Positions 21,412 through 31,630 of a stretch of DNA of 41,950 bases are shown here, piece by piece. The stretch covers positions 1,811 through 43,760 of the forward strand of contig CAJTRW010000003.1 of NCBI GenBank assembly GCA_910578765.1, in the 5' to 3' direction. The translations under genes and the position numbers were made by a program. Below the pieces are notes generated by a model. It was not told the origin of the DNA. It searched no databases and saw only the letters and a program-made list of their open reading frames with translations. This DNA comes from an uncultured Christensenella sp. GTDB lineage: Bacteria > Bacillota > Clostridia > Christensenellales > Borkfalkiaceae. Position 1 is the first letter of the stretch; every line of letters begins with the position of its first letter.

Positions 21412-23841
21412 TTAATTTTTGATTGATTTCAAATTCCAAATGTTTGTTGCATAGTCGTTAATGGCTCTGTCTGCGGCAAATATTCCGGCAGCGGCAATGT
21501 TACGCAGAGACATTTGATTCCACTTGGTTTTATTTGACACGTACAGCTCGGATATTTCATTTTGCGCCCTGTTATAATCTCCGAAATCAGCCATACACAT
21601 ATAAGGGTCGGCTACAGGTGTTTCCGTCAACAGGTAATTTGCAATATCCGCAAACGATTGTCCGTTGAAGCCGACAATCAAAGCTTCTATAATGCGACGC
21701 AGTTTAGGCGATTCATTATAATATTTACTCGAGCTATAACCGGTGCCCCAAATATCGTCAACTTCGTTGGATTTCAATCCGAAGATAAATATATTATCAT
21801 TTCCGACAGCCTCGGCCATTTCAACGTTCGCGCCGTCGAGAGTTCCGATTGTCAATGCTCCGTTAATCATAAACTTCATATTGCCGGTACCGCTGGCCTC
21901 TTTGCCGGCAAGAGAAATTTGTTCTGAAACTTCGGAAGCCGGCATCAATTTTTCAGACATAGATACGTTATAATCTTCCATATAGACGACTGAAAGCTTT
22001 TCATGCACCTTTGTATTTTTCTTAATGTCTTCCGAAAGGAAATTAATCAGTTTGATAATTTTCTTTGCCATATCGTACCCGGGCGCTGCCTTTGCCCCAA
22101 AAATATAGGTTTTAGGCAAAACGTCCAAATTAGGATTATCCAATAAATCAAGATAAGTATCGATAATGTTAATTACATTTAATAATTGACGCTTATATTC
22201 ATGCAGTCTTTTTGCCTGAACGTCAAAAAGCGTCGACGGATCGATAATAACGCCCTGTTTCTTTTTAGCGTATTCGGCAAATTGCTGCTTCTTGATTTTT
22301 TTAATTTCGTCCAGCCTTGCGAGTACTGTTTTATCGTTTTCAAATTTTTTAAAGTCGGCAAGCTTCGCCCCGTCCAAAACAAAACCGTCGCCTATACACT
22401 CGGTCAACAACTCGGAAAGTTCGGGGTTAGACTGGTTTAACCATCTTCTGTGCGCGATACCGTTCGTTACATTTGTAAACTTTTCGGGAGAAAAATCGTA
22501 AAAATCTTTAAATACGGATTTTTTGATTATATCGCTGTGCAGCGCCGAAACACCGTTGACGCTGTGCCCGCCGTAGACGCAAAGATTTGCCATTTTAATA
22601 CGGTCATGCTCGATAATCGACATACGGGAAATCTTAGCCCACTCACCGGGGAACTTATTCCATAATTCTTCGCACAAGCGCCTGTTTATTTCTTTTATAA
22701 TTGAATGTATTCTGGGAATTGTCCGTTCAATCAGGTCTTCAGACCATGTCTCCAAAGCCTCGGCAAGTACGGTATGATTTGTATATGCGCAGGTTGCAGT
22801 GGTTATTGCCCATGCTTGATTCCAGTCGTAGAAATATTCGTCGATAAGAATTCTCATTAACTCTGGAATAGCCATCGCGGGATGCGTATCATTCAAATGT
22901 ATAGCCGCAAGTTTGGGCAAGTCGTTTAAACTGCCGTATCTGTGCTTATGGTCCTGAACGATATTTTGAATGGACGCCGAGCAAAGGAAATACTGCTGTT
23001 TAAGTCTGAGAGATTTACCTGCCATATGATTATCTGCAGGATATAATACTTTCGTCAGCAGGTCAGCGTCATTATCCTCGGTCATTGCCTGATAATAGTC
23101 ACCCTGGGAGAACAGCTTCATGTTGAAGTCCTGTACGGGTTTGGCCTTCCAAAGTCTTAATACCGAAACGGCTCCACTGTTTTTACCCGAAACCATCATA
23201 TCGTAAGCAACAGCCTCGATTTCTTTACAGTTAACGTAAGTCGTTTCAAGCCCGTTCTCCGTCCACTTTTCCTCTATTTGTCCGTTGAATCTTACGATAA
23301 AAGATTTGTCGGTTCTTTGGGTTAGCCATGATTCTCCGCCCGGCAACCAAACATCAGGCAGTTCCATCTGCCAGCCGTCCACTATTTTCTGCTTAAAAAG
23401 ACCGTATTCGTAACGTAAGCTATATCCCATTGCAGGATAATTACCCGTCGCTAAAGCGTCCATAAAGCATGCGGCAAGCCTTCCGAGACCTCCGTTGCCT
23501 AAGCCTGCATCGGGTTCAAGCTCATACAAATCTTCAAGTTTTAACCCGTAAGAAGCCACAGCCTTTTCGAATACGGAGGTTGCGCTTAAATTGTACAAAC
23601 TGTTTTTAAGCGAGCGTCCCATCAAGAACTCCATACAGAGATAATATACTCTCTTGGCGCGCTTCGCCTTTATTTTTTTATGAAACTGTTGCCTTTTTTC
23701 AAGCAGAATATCACGAACCGACATTACGACAGATTTATAAATCTGATCTTTTGTAGCTTCCGAAGGGGTTACGCCGAAATATCTCGACAGCTTTCCTTTG
23801 ATTAAATCTTTTACTTCCTTTTCGGTAAAAGTAGTACTCAT
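21412..23841 (-). CDS. glgP: Glycogen phosphorylase
   Basis: 809 residues, normal for the family. It releases glucose-1-phosphate from glycogen ends. Landmarks are RRVYYLCMEFLMGRSLKNSL in the N-terminal half, EPDAGLGNGGLGRLAACFMD (active-site glycines), HLNDTHPAMAIPELMRIL and the PLP site EASGTGNMKFMINGALTIGTLDGANVE near 660-690. RBS AGGAG six bases before the ATG. Last gene of the glg operon, so its level is tied to the synthetic enzymes; its product feeds GlgC in reverse or glycolysis through phosphoglucomutase. Confidence 0.97.
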   Translation of the reverse strand: MSTTFTEKEVKDLIKGKLSRYFGVTPSEATKDQIYKSVVMSVRDILLEKRQQFHKKIKAKRAKRVYYLCMEFLMGRSLKNSLYNLSATSVFEKAVASYGLKLEDLYELEPDAGLGNGGLGRLAACFMDALATGNYPAMGYSLRYEYGLFKQKIVDGWQMELPDVWLPGGESWLTQRTDKSFIVRFNGQIEEKWTENGLETTYVNCKEIEAVAYDMMVSGKNSGAVSVLRLWKAKPVQDFNMKLFSQGDYYQAMTEDNDADLLTKVLYPADNHMAGKSLRLKQQYFLCSASIQNIVQDHKHRYGSLNDLPKLAAIHLNDTHPAMAIPELMRILIDEYFYDWNQAWAITTATCAYTNHTVLAEALETWSEDLIERTIPRIHSIIKEINRRLCEELWNKFPGEWAKISRMSIIEHDRIKMANLCVYGGHSVNGVSALHSDIIKKSVFKDFYDFSPEKFTNVTNGIAHRRWLNQSNPELSELLTECIGDGFVLDGAKLADFKKFENDKTVLARLDEIKKIKKQQFAEYAKKKQGVIIDPSTLFDVQAKRLHEYKRQLLNVINIIDTYLDLLDNPNLDVLPKTYIFGAKAAPGYDMAKKIIKLINFLSEDIKKNTKVHEKLSVVYMEDYNVSMSEKLMPASEVSEQISLAGKEASGTGNMKFMINGALTIGTLDGANVEMAEAVGNDNIFIFGLKSNEVDDIWGTGYSSSKYYNESPKLRRIIEALIVGFNGQSFADIANYLLTETPVADPYMCMADFGDYNRAQNEISELYVSNKTKWNQMSLRNIAAAGIFAADRAINDYATNIWNLKSIKN

Positions 23842-23883
23842 TATGTTCTCCTGTTTTTTTAATAAAATTTATTTTAGTAAAAT

Positions 23884-25386
23884 TTATTTAAGCATATCCA
23901 TATAGAGAGCTTCATACTCTTTTGCTGAATGATTCCAACTGAAATCAGTTGTTGCTGCTCTGTACATAAGTTTTGCCCATTCGCTTTTATTTTTATAATC
24001 GGACATGGCTTCTCTGATTACAAAAAGCATATCGTGGGCATTGAAGTTAGTAAACGTATAACCGTTTTCCAAAGGTTTAATGCTGTCATACAAACCTCCC
24101 GCTTCTCTGACAACAGGGACAGTGCCGTAACGGCAAGCAATCATCTGAGATAATCCGCACGGTTCCGATTTGGAAGGCATAAGGAAGATGTCAGAGCCTG
24201 AATAAATTTTTCTGGATAAATCACCGTTAAAAGCGATATTGGCGCTTAATTTATCGGGATATTTTTTTGCCATTCCGCTGAAAAATCCCTCAAAATGCGC
24301 GTCTCCTGTCCCCAAAATTACAACCTGAACATCATCCTGCAACAGCTCTTCAAGAATATTTGTGACTAAATCCAACCCCTTGTGCGATACAAGACGCGTT
24401 ACCATAGATATTATCGGAGTTTCCGGTTTTTGCGGCAAATTTAATAATTTTTGCAATTCTTTTTTACATACCGCTTTATTCGAAAAATCGTTCGGTGAAA
24501 AGTTAGCAAATAAATGCTCGTCAAGTTCGCAATTGTAGCCGATATCGTCTATTCCGTTTAATATCCCTCTGAGTTTAAACTCGTTTTTCCTGATAATAGC
24601 ATCGAGCCCATGCGCAAAATACGGATCTTTAATTTCCTGTGCGTATCTGGGGCTTACGGTCGAAAATCTTTCGCAACACTCTATTGCGCCTTTCATTAAA
24701 TTAATCGAGTTATTATATTCGACAAGGTATTTGTAATGGCCGTAAATATCAAACAAATCACACAGCAAATCAAGCGAATACTGCCCCTGATATTCTATAT
24801 TATGAATAGTGAAAAGCGCCCTGATATACTGGTATTCTTCCCTGAAACAATAATTTGTTTTCAAATATATTGCCGCTAACGCCGCCTGCCAATCATGGCA
24901 GTGCATAACGTCGGGATAGAAATTGAGGAACGGCATAATTTCAAGAACACTTCTTGAGAAAAATGCAAATCTTTCACCGTCGTCATAATAGCCGTAGCAA
25001 CCGGGACGTTTGAAATAGAACTCGTTATCGATAAAATAAAATGTAACGCCCTCCTTTTCATATGAGAAAATACCGCAGTACTGGTTACGCCAGGCAAGAT
25101 GCACATATATATTTCCGAGATATGTAAATTTGTCTTTATACTCTTTTTTAATATCCGAAAATAACGGAATAACCACTCTGACGTCGAATTTACCGGACGC
25201 AGCAAGCGCTTTCGATAAAGAACCTATTACTTCCGCAAGCCCACCTGTCGCAATAAAAGGCGTCGATTCCGAAGCGACGAATAAAATTTTCTTTTTATTT
25301 AAGGATTTTACTTCTTTAACCTTTTTAGGCGAGGAATCTGTTGCGGTTTTCTTCGGTTTTGCCGTTTGTGTTGTTTTTGTTGCCAT
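23884..25386 (-). CDS. glgA: Glycogen synthase (GT5) with basic N-terminal tail
   Basis: 500 residues. It transfers glucose from ADP-glucose to the growing glycogen chain. The GT5 core begins near residue 33 (KILFVASESTPFIATGGLAEVIGSL) and includes HCHDWQAAL, FTIHNIEYQG, VTRLVSHKGLD (second nucleotide-binding domain) and MPSKSEPCGLSQM. The classical KTGGL motif, whose Lys contacts ADP-glucose, reads ATGGL (46-50). Residues 1-32 are an extra Lys/Thr-rich tail; its ATG has a perfect GGAGG five bases upstream, so the tail is real. No ATG alternative lies at the core start. Confidence 0.95.
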   Translation of the reverse strand: MATKTTQTAKPKKTATDSSPKKVKEVKSLNKKKILFVASESTPFIATGGLAEVIGSLSKALAASGKFDVRVVIPLFSDIKKEYKDKFTYLGNIYVHLAWRNQYCGIFSYEKEGVTFYFIDNEFYFKRPGCYGYYDDGERFAFFSRSVLEIMPFLNFYPDVMHCHDWQAALAAIYLKTNYCFREEYQYIRALFTIHNIEYQGQYSLDLLCDLFDIYGHYKYLVEYNNSINLMKGAIECCERFSTVSPRYAQEIKDPYFAHGLDAIIRKNEFKLRGILNGIDDIGYNCELDEHLFANFSPNDFSNKAVCKKELQKLLNLPQKPETPIISMVTRLVSHKGLDLVTNILEELLQDDVQVVILGTGDAHFEGFFSGMAKKYPDKLSANIAFNGDLSRKIYSGSDIFLMPSKSEPCGLSQMIACRYGTVPVVREAGGLYDSIKPLENGYTFTNFNAHDMLFVIREAMSDYKNKSEWAKLMYRAATTDFSWNHSAKEYEALYMDMLK

Positions 25387-25402
25387 AATTCCCTCCGATA
25401 AT

Positions 25403-26512
25403 TTAAATCAAGGAGCCTTTATTTATGAAATAAGGCTGTTGCTCGCAACCGGCAAGCACTCTGTTATCGCGTATGACCGAATCTTTATCGCTGACGACAT
25501 AAGCAAGGTTGCAGTTTTCTCCTACTATATTTTCCGACATAATCACACAGTTTTTAACCGTACTGCCTTTACCTATTTTAACTCCGCGGAAAAGAATACT
25601 GTTTTCAACCGTACCCTCTATAAGGCAACCGTCGGAAATAAGAGAATTTTTGACCTTTGCCGTTTCCGTAAGCTTTGCAGGCGCACTGTCGTTGATTTTC
25701 GTATATATGTCTCTGTCTCCGAAAATTTCGTTTCTGACGTCTTTCTTGAGAAGGTCTGCGTTCGCCTTAAAATAAGCGGAAAGCGAATCGATGTTTGCAT
25801 AATATCCTTCATATTTGTAGGCGTACATTTTAAGACTGTTGACGCCTGCACACAAAATATCCTTAGCAAAGCTTTTATGACCGTTTTGAATTGCGCTTTG
25901 AATTAATCTGATTAAAAACGATGTGCGCGCCACCATAAGATTGATGTAATTGTTCGTACATTTTCCGACAGGAGTATTGTTTATTTCGATGCCGGTAATT
26001 CTGCCTGTCTTATCCGTACCGAAAGTCAAATACTGGTGAACAGCTTTTATTTCATGCTCGTGATAAGCCATAGTTATATCGGCATTCTTTTTTATGTGGT
26101 AATCAATTAATTTACTGTAATCAAGTTTATAAACCGCATCACTGTCGGCAAGCACGACAAAATCTTCCTTTGCCTTTTTAAGAAAGGACATCGTACCTTT
26201 TAAAGCTTCCAAACGGTTATTATACAATGTTTCCGATTCGTCGCTGTAAGGCGGAAGCAAAATAAGCCCCCCCTCTTTTCTTGCCAAATCCCAGTTTTTG
26301 CCGGAACCGAGATGGTCCATAAGCGACTGGTAGTTATTTTTTGTTATCATGCCTACGGTGGTTATACCCGAATTGACCATATTTGACAGTGCGAAATCCA
26401 CTAATCTGTATCTGCCGCCGTAAGGTATCGAACCGATAGATCTTACTTTTGTAAGCTCGGGAACATATTCCTCGTTTAGACTTGAAAATATTACGCCAAC
26501 GGTTGAAGCCAT
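25403..26512 (-). CDS. glgD: GlgD, non-catalytic ADP-glucose pyrophosphorylase subunit
   Basis: 369 residues from ATG 26512, behind GGGGGG; a longer frame to 26542 overlaps glgC and is not needed. It is clearly related to GlgC in its nucleotidyltransferase domain (SIGSIPYGGRYRLVDFALSNMVNSGI) and C-terminal beta helix (IEGTVENSILFRGVKIGKGS), but the catalytic glycine loop AGGQGSRL of GlgC is replaced by SSLNEEYVPEL. In Firmicutes GlgD assembles with GlgC and changes its activity. The start is two bases after the glgC stop codon, so translation is coupled. Confidence 0.93.
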   Translation of the reverse strand: MASTVGVIFSSLNEEYVPELTKVRSIGSIPYGGRYRLVDFALSNMVNSGITTVGMITKNNYQSLMDHLGSGKNWDLARKEGGLILLPPYSDESETLYNNRLEALKGTMSFLKKAKEDFVVLADSDAVYKLDYSKLIDYHIKKNADITMAYHEHEIKAVHQYLTFGTDKTGRITGIEINNTPVGKCTNNYINLMVARTSFLIRLIQSAIQNGHKSFAKDILCAGVNSLKMYAYKYEGYYANIDSLSAYFKANADLLKKDVRNEIFGDRDIYTKINDSAPAKLTETAKVKNSLISDGCLIEGTVENSILFRGVKIGKGSTVKNCVIMSENIVGENCNLAYVVSDKDSVIRDNRVLAGCEQQPYFINKGSLI

Positions 26513-26513
26513 A

Positions 26514-27728
26514 TTATTTTCCCCCCAAAACATTTTTATCAACTATATCACCTGCGGCGACTTTTGCGTTTTTACCGACGGTAATGCCCCTGCCAAGAAC
26601 AGTAATTCCGTTTGTCTTACCCTCAACCTTGCAGGCTTCGCTCTTTACCGAGCCGACAGCGGCGTTTTCACATACCGTAACTTCTTCGTCAATAATAGCA
26701 TAATTAAGCTTTGCGCCTTTTTTAACCACTATATCTCCCATAAGTACGCAGTCGTTGACTTCCGCGCCTTTTTCTATGACGCAGTTTGTGCCTATTACGG
26801 AATTGACTATTTTGCCCTCAATTTCACATCCGGTTGCAATTATAGAATTGAGAACTTCCCCCTCTACAAATGCCGGCGGAGCAAGCGGGCTTCTGGAATG
26901 AATTACTCTTTTTTCGTCTCTGAGCTCGAAATTGGGTACAACACCGAGCAAATCCATATTCGCCTCTAAAAGAGAGCTTATCGTACCGACATCTTTCCAA
27001 TACCCTTCAAAGCGATAGGAAAACATTTTCTCGCCTGCTTTAAGCATTGCGGGGAGAACGTTTTTACCGAAATCTTTTTCCGAAGCGGGGTCTGCTTCGT
27101 CAAGCTCGAGATATTTGAAAAGCTTTGACGCGGTAAAGATATAAATACCCATTGACGCCAAATTGCTTTTGGGGTTTGCGGGCTTTTCCTCGAATTCGTA
27201 AATCGTTCCGTCGGGATTTGTATTGAGAATACCGAATCTGGAAGCCTCTTTTAACGGAACCTCCATGCACGCGATAGTGCAGTCTGCTTTTGCCTCTTTA
27301 TGTGCCGCAAGCATTTTGTCGTAATCCATCTTATAAATATGGTCGCCCGAAAGTATAAGCACGTATTCGGGATCATACATTTTCATGAACCGAATATTCT
27401 GATAAATAGCGTTTGCAGTTCCTTTATACCAGGAAGTATCCGTCTTTGCTTCGTAAGGCGATAAAATATGTACTCCGCCAAACGTTCTGTCCAAATCCCA
27501 CGGCTGACCGTTTCCTACATACTCGTTAAGAACCAAAGGCTGGTACTGCGTAAGCACGCCCACCGTATCGATTCCGGAATTGATGCAGTTGGATAACGGA
27601 AAGTCTATAATTCTGTATTTTGCGCCGAAAGATACTGCAGGTTTTGCTATATTGCTCGTTAACGCATAAAGCCTGCTGCCTTGTCCTCCGGCAAGTAACA
27701 TTGCAACGCATTCTTTTTTTCTCAGCAT
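26514..27728 (-). CDS. glgC: Glucose-1-phosphate adenylyltransferase
   Basis: 404 residues. It makes ADP-glucose from ATP and glucose-1-phosphate, the committed step of glycogen synthesis. The catalytic loop MLLAGGQGSRLYALT (10-24), KPAVSFGAKYRIIDFPLSNCINSG, VLILSGDHIYKMDY (metal Asp) and FEEKPANPK are intact; a left-handed beta helix follows from about 290. It lies 19 bases after glgB and directly before glgD. Confidence 0.97.
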   Translation of the reverse strand: MLRKKECVAMLLAGGQGSRLYALTSNIAKPAVSFGAKYRIIDFPLSNCINSGIDTVGVLTQYQPLVLNEYVGNGQPWDLDRTFGGVHILSPYEAKTDTSWYKGTANAIYQNIRFMKMYDPEYVLILSGDHIYKMDYDKMLAAHKEAKADCTIACMEVPLKEASRFGILNTNPDGTIYEFEEKPANPKSNLASMGIYIFTASKLFKYLELDEADPASEKDFGKNVLPAMLKAGEKMFSYRFEGYWKDVGTISSLLEANMDLLGVVPNFELRDEKRVIHSRSPLAPPAFVEGEVLNSIIATGCEIEGKIVNSVIGTNCVIEKGAEVNDCVLMGDIVVKKGAKLNYAIIDEEVTVCENAAVGSVKSEACKVEGKTNGITVLGRGITVGKNAKVAAGDIVDKNVLGGK

Positions 27729-27747
27729 TGCGAATCCCCCTATAAGT

Positions 27748-29595
27748 TTAATTAATTTTTTTCAAAAACATACAAGTAAGTTTGGGTATAACGATACAAA
27801 GCGAATGTTCTTTCCCATGACTTGACAGATTTTCGGATTTAAAAATTCTCTTTTTCAAAGTACCGTACCCGCCGAATTTTTTCAAATCGGAATTAAAAAT
27901 AACTGTATACTTTCCTTCTTCTATGCCGAAACGGTAATTATGCAAATCAATGCCCGAAAAATTCATTACAGCGGTGATGCCGTCGCCGTTGCGTGAATAT
28001 CTGTTAAACGCCAAAAAATTGTTTGTCCTGTCGTCAACGACAAGCCATTCGAATCCGTCCCAGCCGTCATCGATTTCGTAAAGCGGCTTATTGTTAAGAT
28101 AAAAAAAGTTTATAGCCTTTACAAACGCGCGCATTTTTCGATGCTTTTCGTATTCGGTAAGAAAAAAATCTATTCCTTTACAATAGTTCCATTCACTGAA
28201 CTGCGCAATTTCGTAACCCATAAAATTAAGTTTTTTGCCCGGATGAGCGTACATAAATCCCAATAGCAACCGTTCTCCGGCAAATTTATCGTCATAACTG
28301 CCGGGCATTTTGTTTACTACGGAGCCCTTTACGTGTACAACCTCGTCATGCGACAACGGCAAAATAAATTTTTCCGAAAACGCATATACAAGCGAAAAAG
28401 TTAATTTATTGTGATGATGATTTCTGAAATAAGGGTCTTGCCTGCAATAAAACAGTACGTCGTTCATCCACCCCATATTCCATTTGTAATCGAAGCCCAA
28501 GCCGCCGTTCTCGATTTTATCCGTCAATTTCGGGAAAGCGGTTGACTCCTCCGCAATAATTACGGCGTCGGGGAAAAGTTTTTTTAATGTTGCATTTATT
28601 TTTTTTAATAATTCGATGGCTTCCAAATTTCTGCTGTCGCCATAAATATTCGGCGTCCAATCGCCGCCGCATCTGTCATAATCGAGATACAACATGGACG
28701 CAACCGCGTCTACGCGTAAGCCGTCAGCCCCGTAAACGTCCATTAGCATAACGGCCGCCGACAAAAGAAAACTGTCTATTTCGCCTCTGCCGAAATCGAA
28801 TTTTCTGGTTCCCCAACCGCTATGCTCCATTCTGTCCCACAGCGGACATTCGTACAAGGGCTGTCCGTCAAATTCGTAAAGCCCCCAATCGTCTTTAGGG
28901 AAATGTGCCGGCACCCAGTCAATTATGACCTTTATTCCGTTTGAATGAAAAGCATCTACAAGACTTTTAAACTGCAACGGAGTGCCGAGACGTGACGTTA
29001 CGGAAAAATACCCCGTTACCTGATAGCCCCAGGACCCGTCATAGGGAAATTCGTTAACCGGCATAAATTCAACGTGCGTATAACCCATGGATTTTACGTA
29101 CGGAACAAGCGTTTTTTCAAGCTCCCGATAACTATAATAGGAGTTATCATCATGCCTTTTCCAGGATAATAAGTTTACTTCGTATATATTTACAGGCTTA
29201 TCAAACTCGCAAATCTCGTTTGTACGAATAGTCTTTGTCGGCAAATCGCAAATTTTTGAATAAAACGAATTAGGTAAATCGGAATAAAAAGCATACGGGT
29301 CAGCTTTATAAATTTTTCTGCCGTCGTATGTTGAAATGAGAAAGGCGTAAACGTCCCCCTCTTGCGCCGACGTGACAACCTCGAAGCTTTCTCCGTCGGG
29401 CAGCCTGTCCATTTTTAAACAAACTTCTCTTTCGCCGTTAAATTTGCCTACTAAATCCACACGTTCGGCGTGCGGTGCCCATACGCGGAAAATGTATTTG
29501 TTTTCACCGTATTTGTGGCAACCGAAAATCTCGAAGGCCCTGCAATCAATACCTTCATGGAAACTTTTAAGATCTTCGGATATTTCGCACACCAT
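27748..29595 (-). CDS. glgB: 1,4-alpha-glucan branching enzyme
   Basis: 615 residues, slightly short for GlgB. It transfers glucan segments to form alpha-1,6 branches. An N-terminal CBM48 domain (about 15-110, YIFRVWAPHAERVDLVG) precedes the GH13 barrel: EFMPVNEFPYDGSWGYQVTGYF, DGLRVDAVASMLYLDY (nucleophile Asp), IIAEESTAFP (acid Glu) and LPLSHDEVVHVKGS (third carboxylate). A C-terminal beta domain closes it. First gene of the glgB-C-D-A-P operon; its promoter lies 10-38 bases upstream and the RBS AAGG is close to the ATG, so the leader is very short. Confidence 0.97.
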   Translation of the reverse strand: MVCEISEDLKSFHEGIDCRAFEIFGCHKYGENKYIFRVWAPHAERVDLVGKFNGEREVCLKMDRLPDGESFEVVTSAQEGDVYAFLISTYDGRKIYKADPYAFYSDLPNSFYSKICDLPTKTIRTNEICEFDKPVNIYEVNLLSWKRHDDNSYYSYRELEKTLVPYVKSMGYTHVEFMPVNEFPYDGSWGYQVTGYFSVTSRLGTPLQFKSLVDAFHSNGIKVIIDWVPAHFPKDDWGLYEFDGQPLYECPLWDRMEHSGWGTRKFDFGRGEIDSFLLSAAVMLMDVYGADGLRVDAVASMLYLDYDRCGGDWTPNIYGDSRNLEAIELLKKINATLKKLFPDAVIIAEESTAFPKLTDKIENGGLGFDYKWNMGWMNDVLFYCRQDPYFRNHHHNKLTFSLVYAFSEKFILPLSHDEVVHVKGSVVNKMPGSYDDKFAGERLLLGFMYAHPGKKLNFMGYEIAQFSEWNYCKGIDFFLTEYEKHRKMRAFVKAINFFYLNNKPLYEIDDGWDGFEWLVVDDRTNNFLAFNRYSRNGDGITAVMNFSGIDLHNYRFGIEEGKYTVIFNSDLKKFGGYGTLKKRIFKSENLSSHGKEHSLCIVIPKLTCMFLKKIN

Positions 29596-29604
29596 ACCTT
29601 ATTT

Positions 29605-29633
29605 ATTCTATCATATCTTTATCCGTTTTTCAA
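29605..29633 (-). promoter_or_regulatory. Promoter of the glycogen operon
   Basis: On the minus strand TTGAAA (29633-29628), 17 bases, TAGAAT (29610-29605). The start point would be only a few bases before the glgB ATG at 29595, so the message is nearly leaderless. Confidence 0.6.
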
Positions 29634-29690
29634 GACCGAAACCAAAAAAAATGAAATTTTTTTCTAAAATAGTATATTTTGCCAAAACAC

Positions 29691-29724
29691 AAAAAAATAC
29701 CGTGCATAATGATGGATGCACGGT
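29691..29724 (-). terminator. Terminator of htpG
   Basis: ACCGTGCA / TGCACGGT, 8 bp, 10-base loop, followed on the minus strand by a run of T. It separates htpG from the glycogen operon. Confidence 0.85.
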
Positions 29725-29747
29725 AAAAATTATAAAATACAACAGCC

Positions 29748-31571
29748 TTAATTTATATAATCGTCAAGAAGCAGTAAATTGTAATTGACGAATTTATCAA
29801 GTTCGTCCGCTTCGAGCTTTTTAAACGAAAGCAACGCAAGCGAATAGACATAGTTTATTACAAATTTTTGTTTTTCTTCGTTAAGCTCTTTAATTTTATT
29901 GATTATCGGATTAGACAAATTTACAATCATTGTCTGCGCAATCAGACCGTCGCTCATACCGTAAATCTGCCCCATTTCACTGTACCGGCGCATATATTCG
30001 TCGGTTATAATAATTGCAGGAACGTTGGAATTTTTCAAATTTTCGAATTTAACGGTAAGTTTATCGTTTTTTAAAGTATTTTTGAACAAATCGGACAGGA
30101 CGGAATCCTCCGCCGCTTCGCCGTCGGTCTTTAATGCGCCCGCAACGTCGGCGTCTATACGGACAAATTTTATTTCGTTCGGCTTATGATATTCCAAAAA
30201 ACTCAAAAAGTGCGGATCGATGAAGTTATCGCACAAAATTGCGTCAAGTCCCTGCTCTTTGAACATTTTAATATATTGTGCCTGTTGCAATCTGTCCGAT
30301 ACGTAGTAAATTGTTTCGGGCTCTGTTTTTCCGTCTTTTTTATCATCGCCCTCTCCATTATTGCTGTCTTTTAATAATTCGGAAAAATCAACAAATTTGT
30401 CATCTAGATTTTTATAAATTATGATATCCTTGACCTTATCATAAAAATCATTTTGTTTAATACAGCCGAATTTAATGAAATTGGCCGTATCTTCCCAACA
30501 TTTTTCATATTTTTCTCTGTCGTTTTTAAACAGCGATATTAACTTATCCGCAACCTTTTTCGTGATATGTTTACTTATTTTCTGCACCTGACTGTCGTTT
30601 TGCAAAAAACTACGGGAAACGTTAAGCGGAATATCAGGACAGTCTATAACGCCGTTCAACAGCATTAAAAATTCGGGAATAACTTCCTTTATGTTGTCCG
30701 CAATAAATACCTGATTACAGTATAACTTGACTTTGCCGCGCTCGAGCTCTACCTTGTTTTTGACTTTGGGGAAATAGAGAATGCCTTTAAGATTAAACGG
30801 GTAATCCATATTGAGATGCACCCAAAACATCGGCTCGTTATAATCCATAAACGTATCGCGGTAAAAATTTTTATAATCTTCCTCGGTACAGTCTTTGGGA
30901 TTTTTTGCATACAGCGGAACCGTGGAATTTAAAGGTTCGTCCTTACCGTCGCCCTTAAAAGATACGTATATGTTGTAGGGCATAAACGAACAGTATTTTC
31001 TGACGAGATTTTTTATATTGTTCTCATCGATAAACTCTTTTTCACTCGCGGCGATATGCATTACTATTTTTGTTCCGCGGCTTTCTTTTTCTGTTTCTTC
31101 TATAGAATAAGAAGCATTTCCGTCTGATTCCCAGCGGACAGCGGGCGTGTTTTTAAACGATTTTGTATAAATTTCAACGTAATCGGAAACCATATAAGCG
31201 GAATAAAAGCCTAAACCGAAATGTCCGATTATGCCGTCTCCTCCAGCTTTTTCGTATTTTGACAGGAAATCGGAAGCGCCTGAAAAAGCTATCTGCGTAA
31301 TGTAGTTTTCGACTTCTTCGTCGGTCATGCCTATGCCGTTATCTTCGACCGTCAAAGTTTTATTCTTCTTATCGACGGAAATTTTTACGCAGTATTCTGC
31401 GCCGTCGTCGCAAGCTTCGCCCATGTCAACAAGCTTTTTAAACTTAGTTATAGCGTCGATTCCGTTGGCAACTATTTCCCTTAAAAAAATGTCTTTATCC
31501 GAATAAAGCCATTTTTTTATTATGGGCATCATATTTTCACTTGAAATTTTAATATTACCTTCTCTTTTCAT
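29748..31571 (-). CDS. htpG: Hsp90-family chaperone HtpG
   Basis: 607 residues from ATG 31571, fixed by GGAGG seven bases upstream (a longer frame adds 13 residues with no RBS). The N-terminal GHKL ATPase domain shows FLREIVANGIDAITK (catalytic Glu and ATP-contact Asn), VEDNGIGMTDEEV and GHFGLGFYSAYMV. A middle domain with PLNVSRSFLQND (catalytic-loop Arg) and a C-terminal dimerisation domain follow. The motif usually reading SNASDA is ANGIDA here, a divergent form. It helps fold client proteins under stress. A GNAT gene lies 59 bases upstream. Confidence 0.93.
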   Translation of the reverse strand: MKREGNIKISSENMMPIIKKWLYSDKDIFLREIVANGIDAITKFKKLVDMGEACDDGAEYCVKISVDKKNKTLTVEDNGIGMTDEEVENYITQIAFSGASDFLSKYEKAGGDGIIGHFGLGFYSAYMVSDYVEIYTKSFKNTPAVRWESDGNASYSIEETEKESRGTKIVMHIAASEKEFIDENNIKNLVRKYCSFMPYNIYVSFKGDGKDEPLNSTVPLYAKNPKDCTEEDYKNFYRDTFMDYNEPMFWVHLNMDYPFNLKGILYFPKVKNKVELERGKVKLYCNQVFIADNIKEVIPEFLMLLNGVIDCPDIPLNVSRSFLQNDSQVQKISKHITKKVADKLISLFKNDREKYEKCWEDTANFIKFGCIKQNDFYDKVKDIIIYKNLDDKFVDFSELLKDSNNGEGDDKKDGKTEPETIYYVSDRLQQAQYIKMFKEQGLDAILCDNFIDPHFLSFLEYHKPNEIKFVRIDADVAGALKTDGEAAEDSVLSDLFKNTLKNDKLTVKFENLKNSNVPAIIITDEYMRRYSEMGQIYGMSDGLIAQTMIVNLSNPIINKIKELNEEKQKFVINYVYSLALLSFKKLEADELDKFVNYNLLLLDDYIN

Positions 31572-31630
31572 TTGAAAACCTCCAATATTAAACAATAAAT
31601 TTATAAACACTAATGCGCATGTTTAAACCT

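Noticed and set aside
21354..21416. 20-codon ORF before the glgP terminator
   Set aside because: It is made mostly of the perfect hairpin and has no RBS.
25130..25906. 258-codon plus-strand ORF across glgA and glgD
   Set aside because: Antisense shadow of two clear genes, no RBS or domain pattern.
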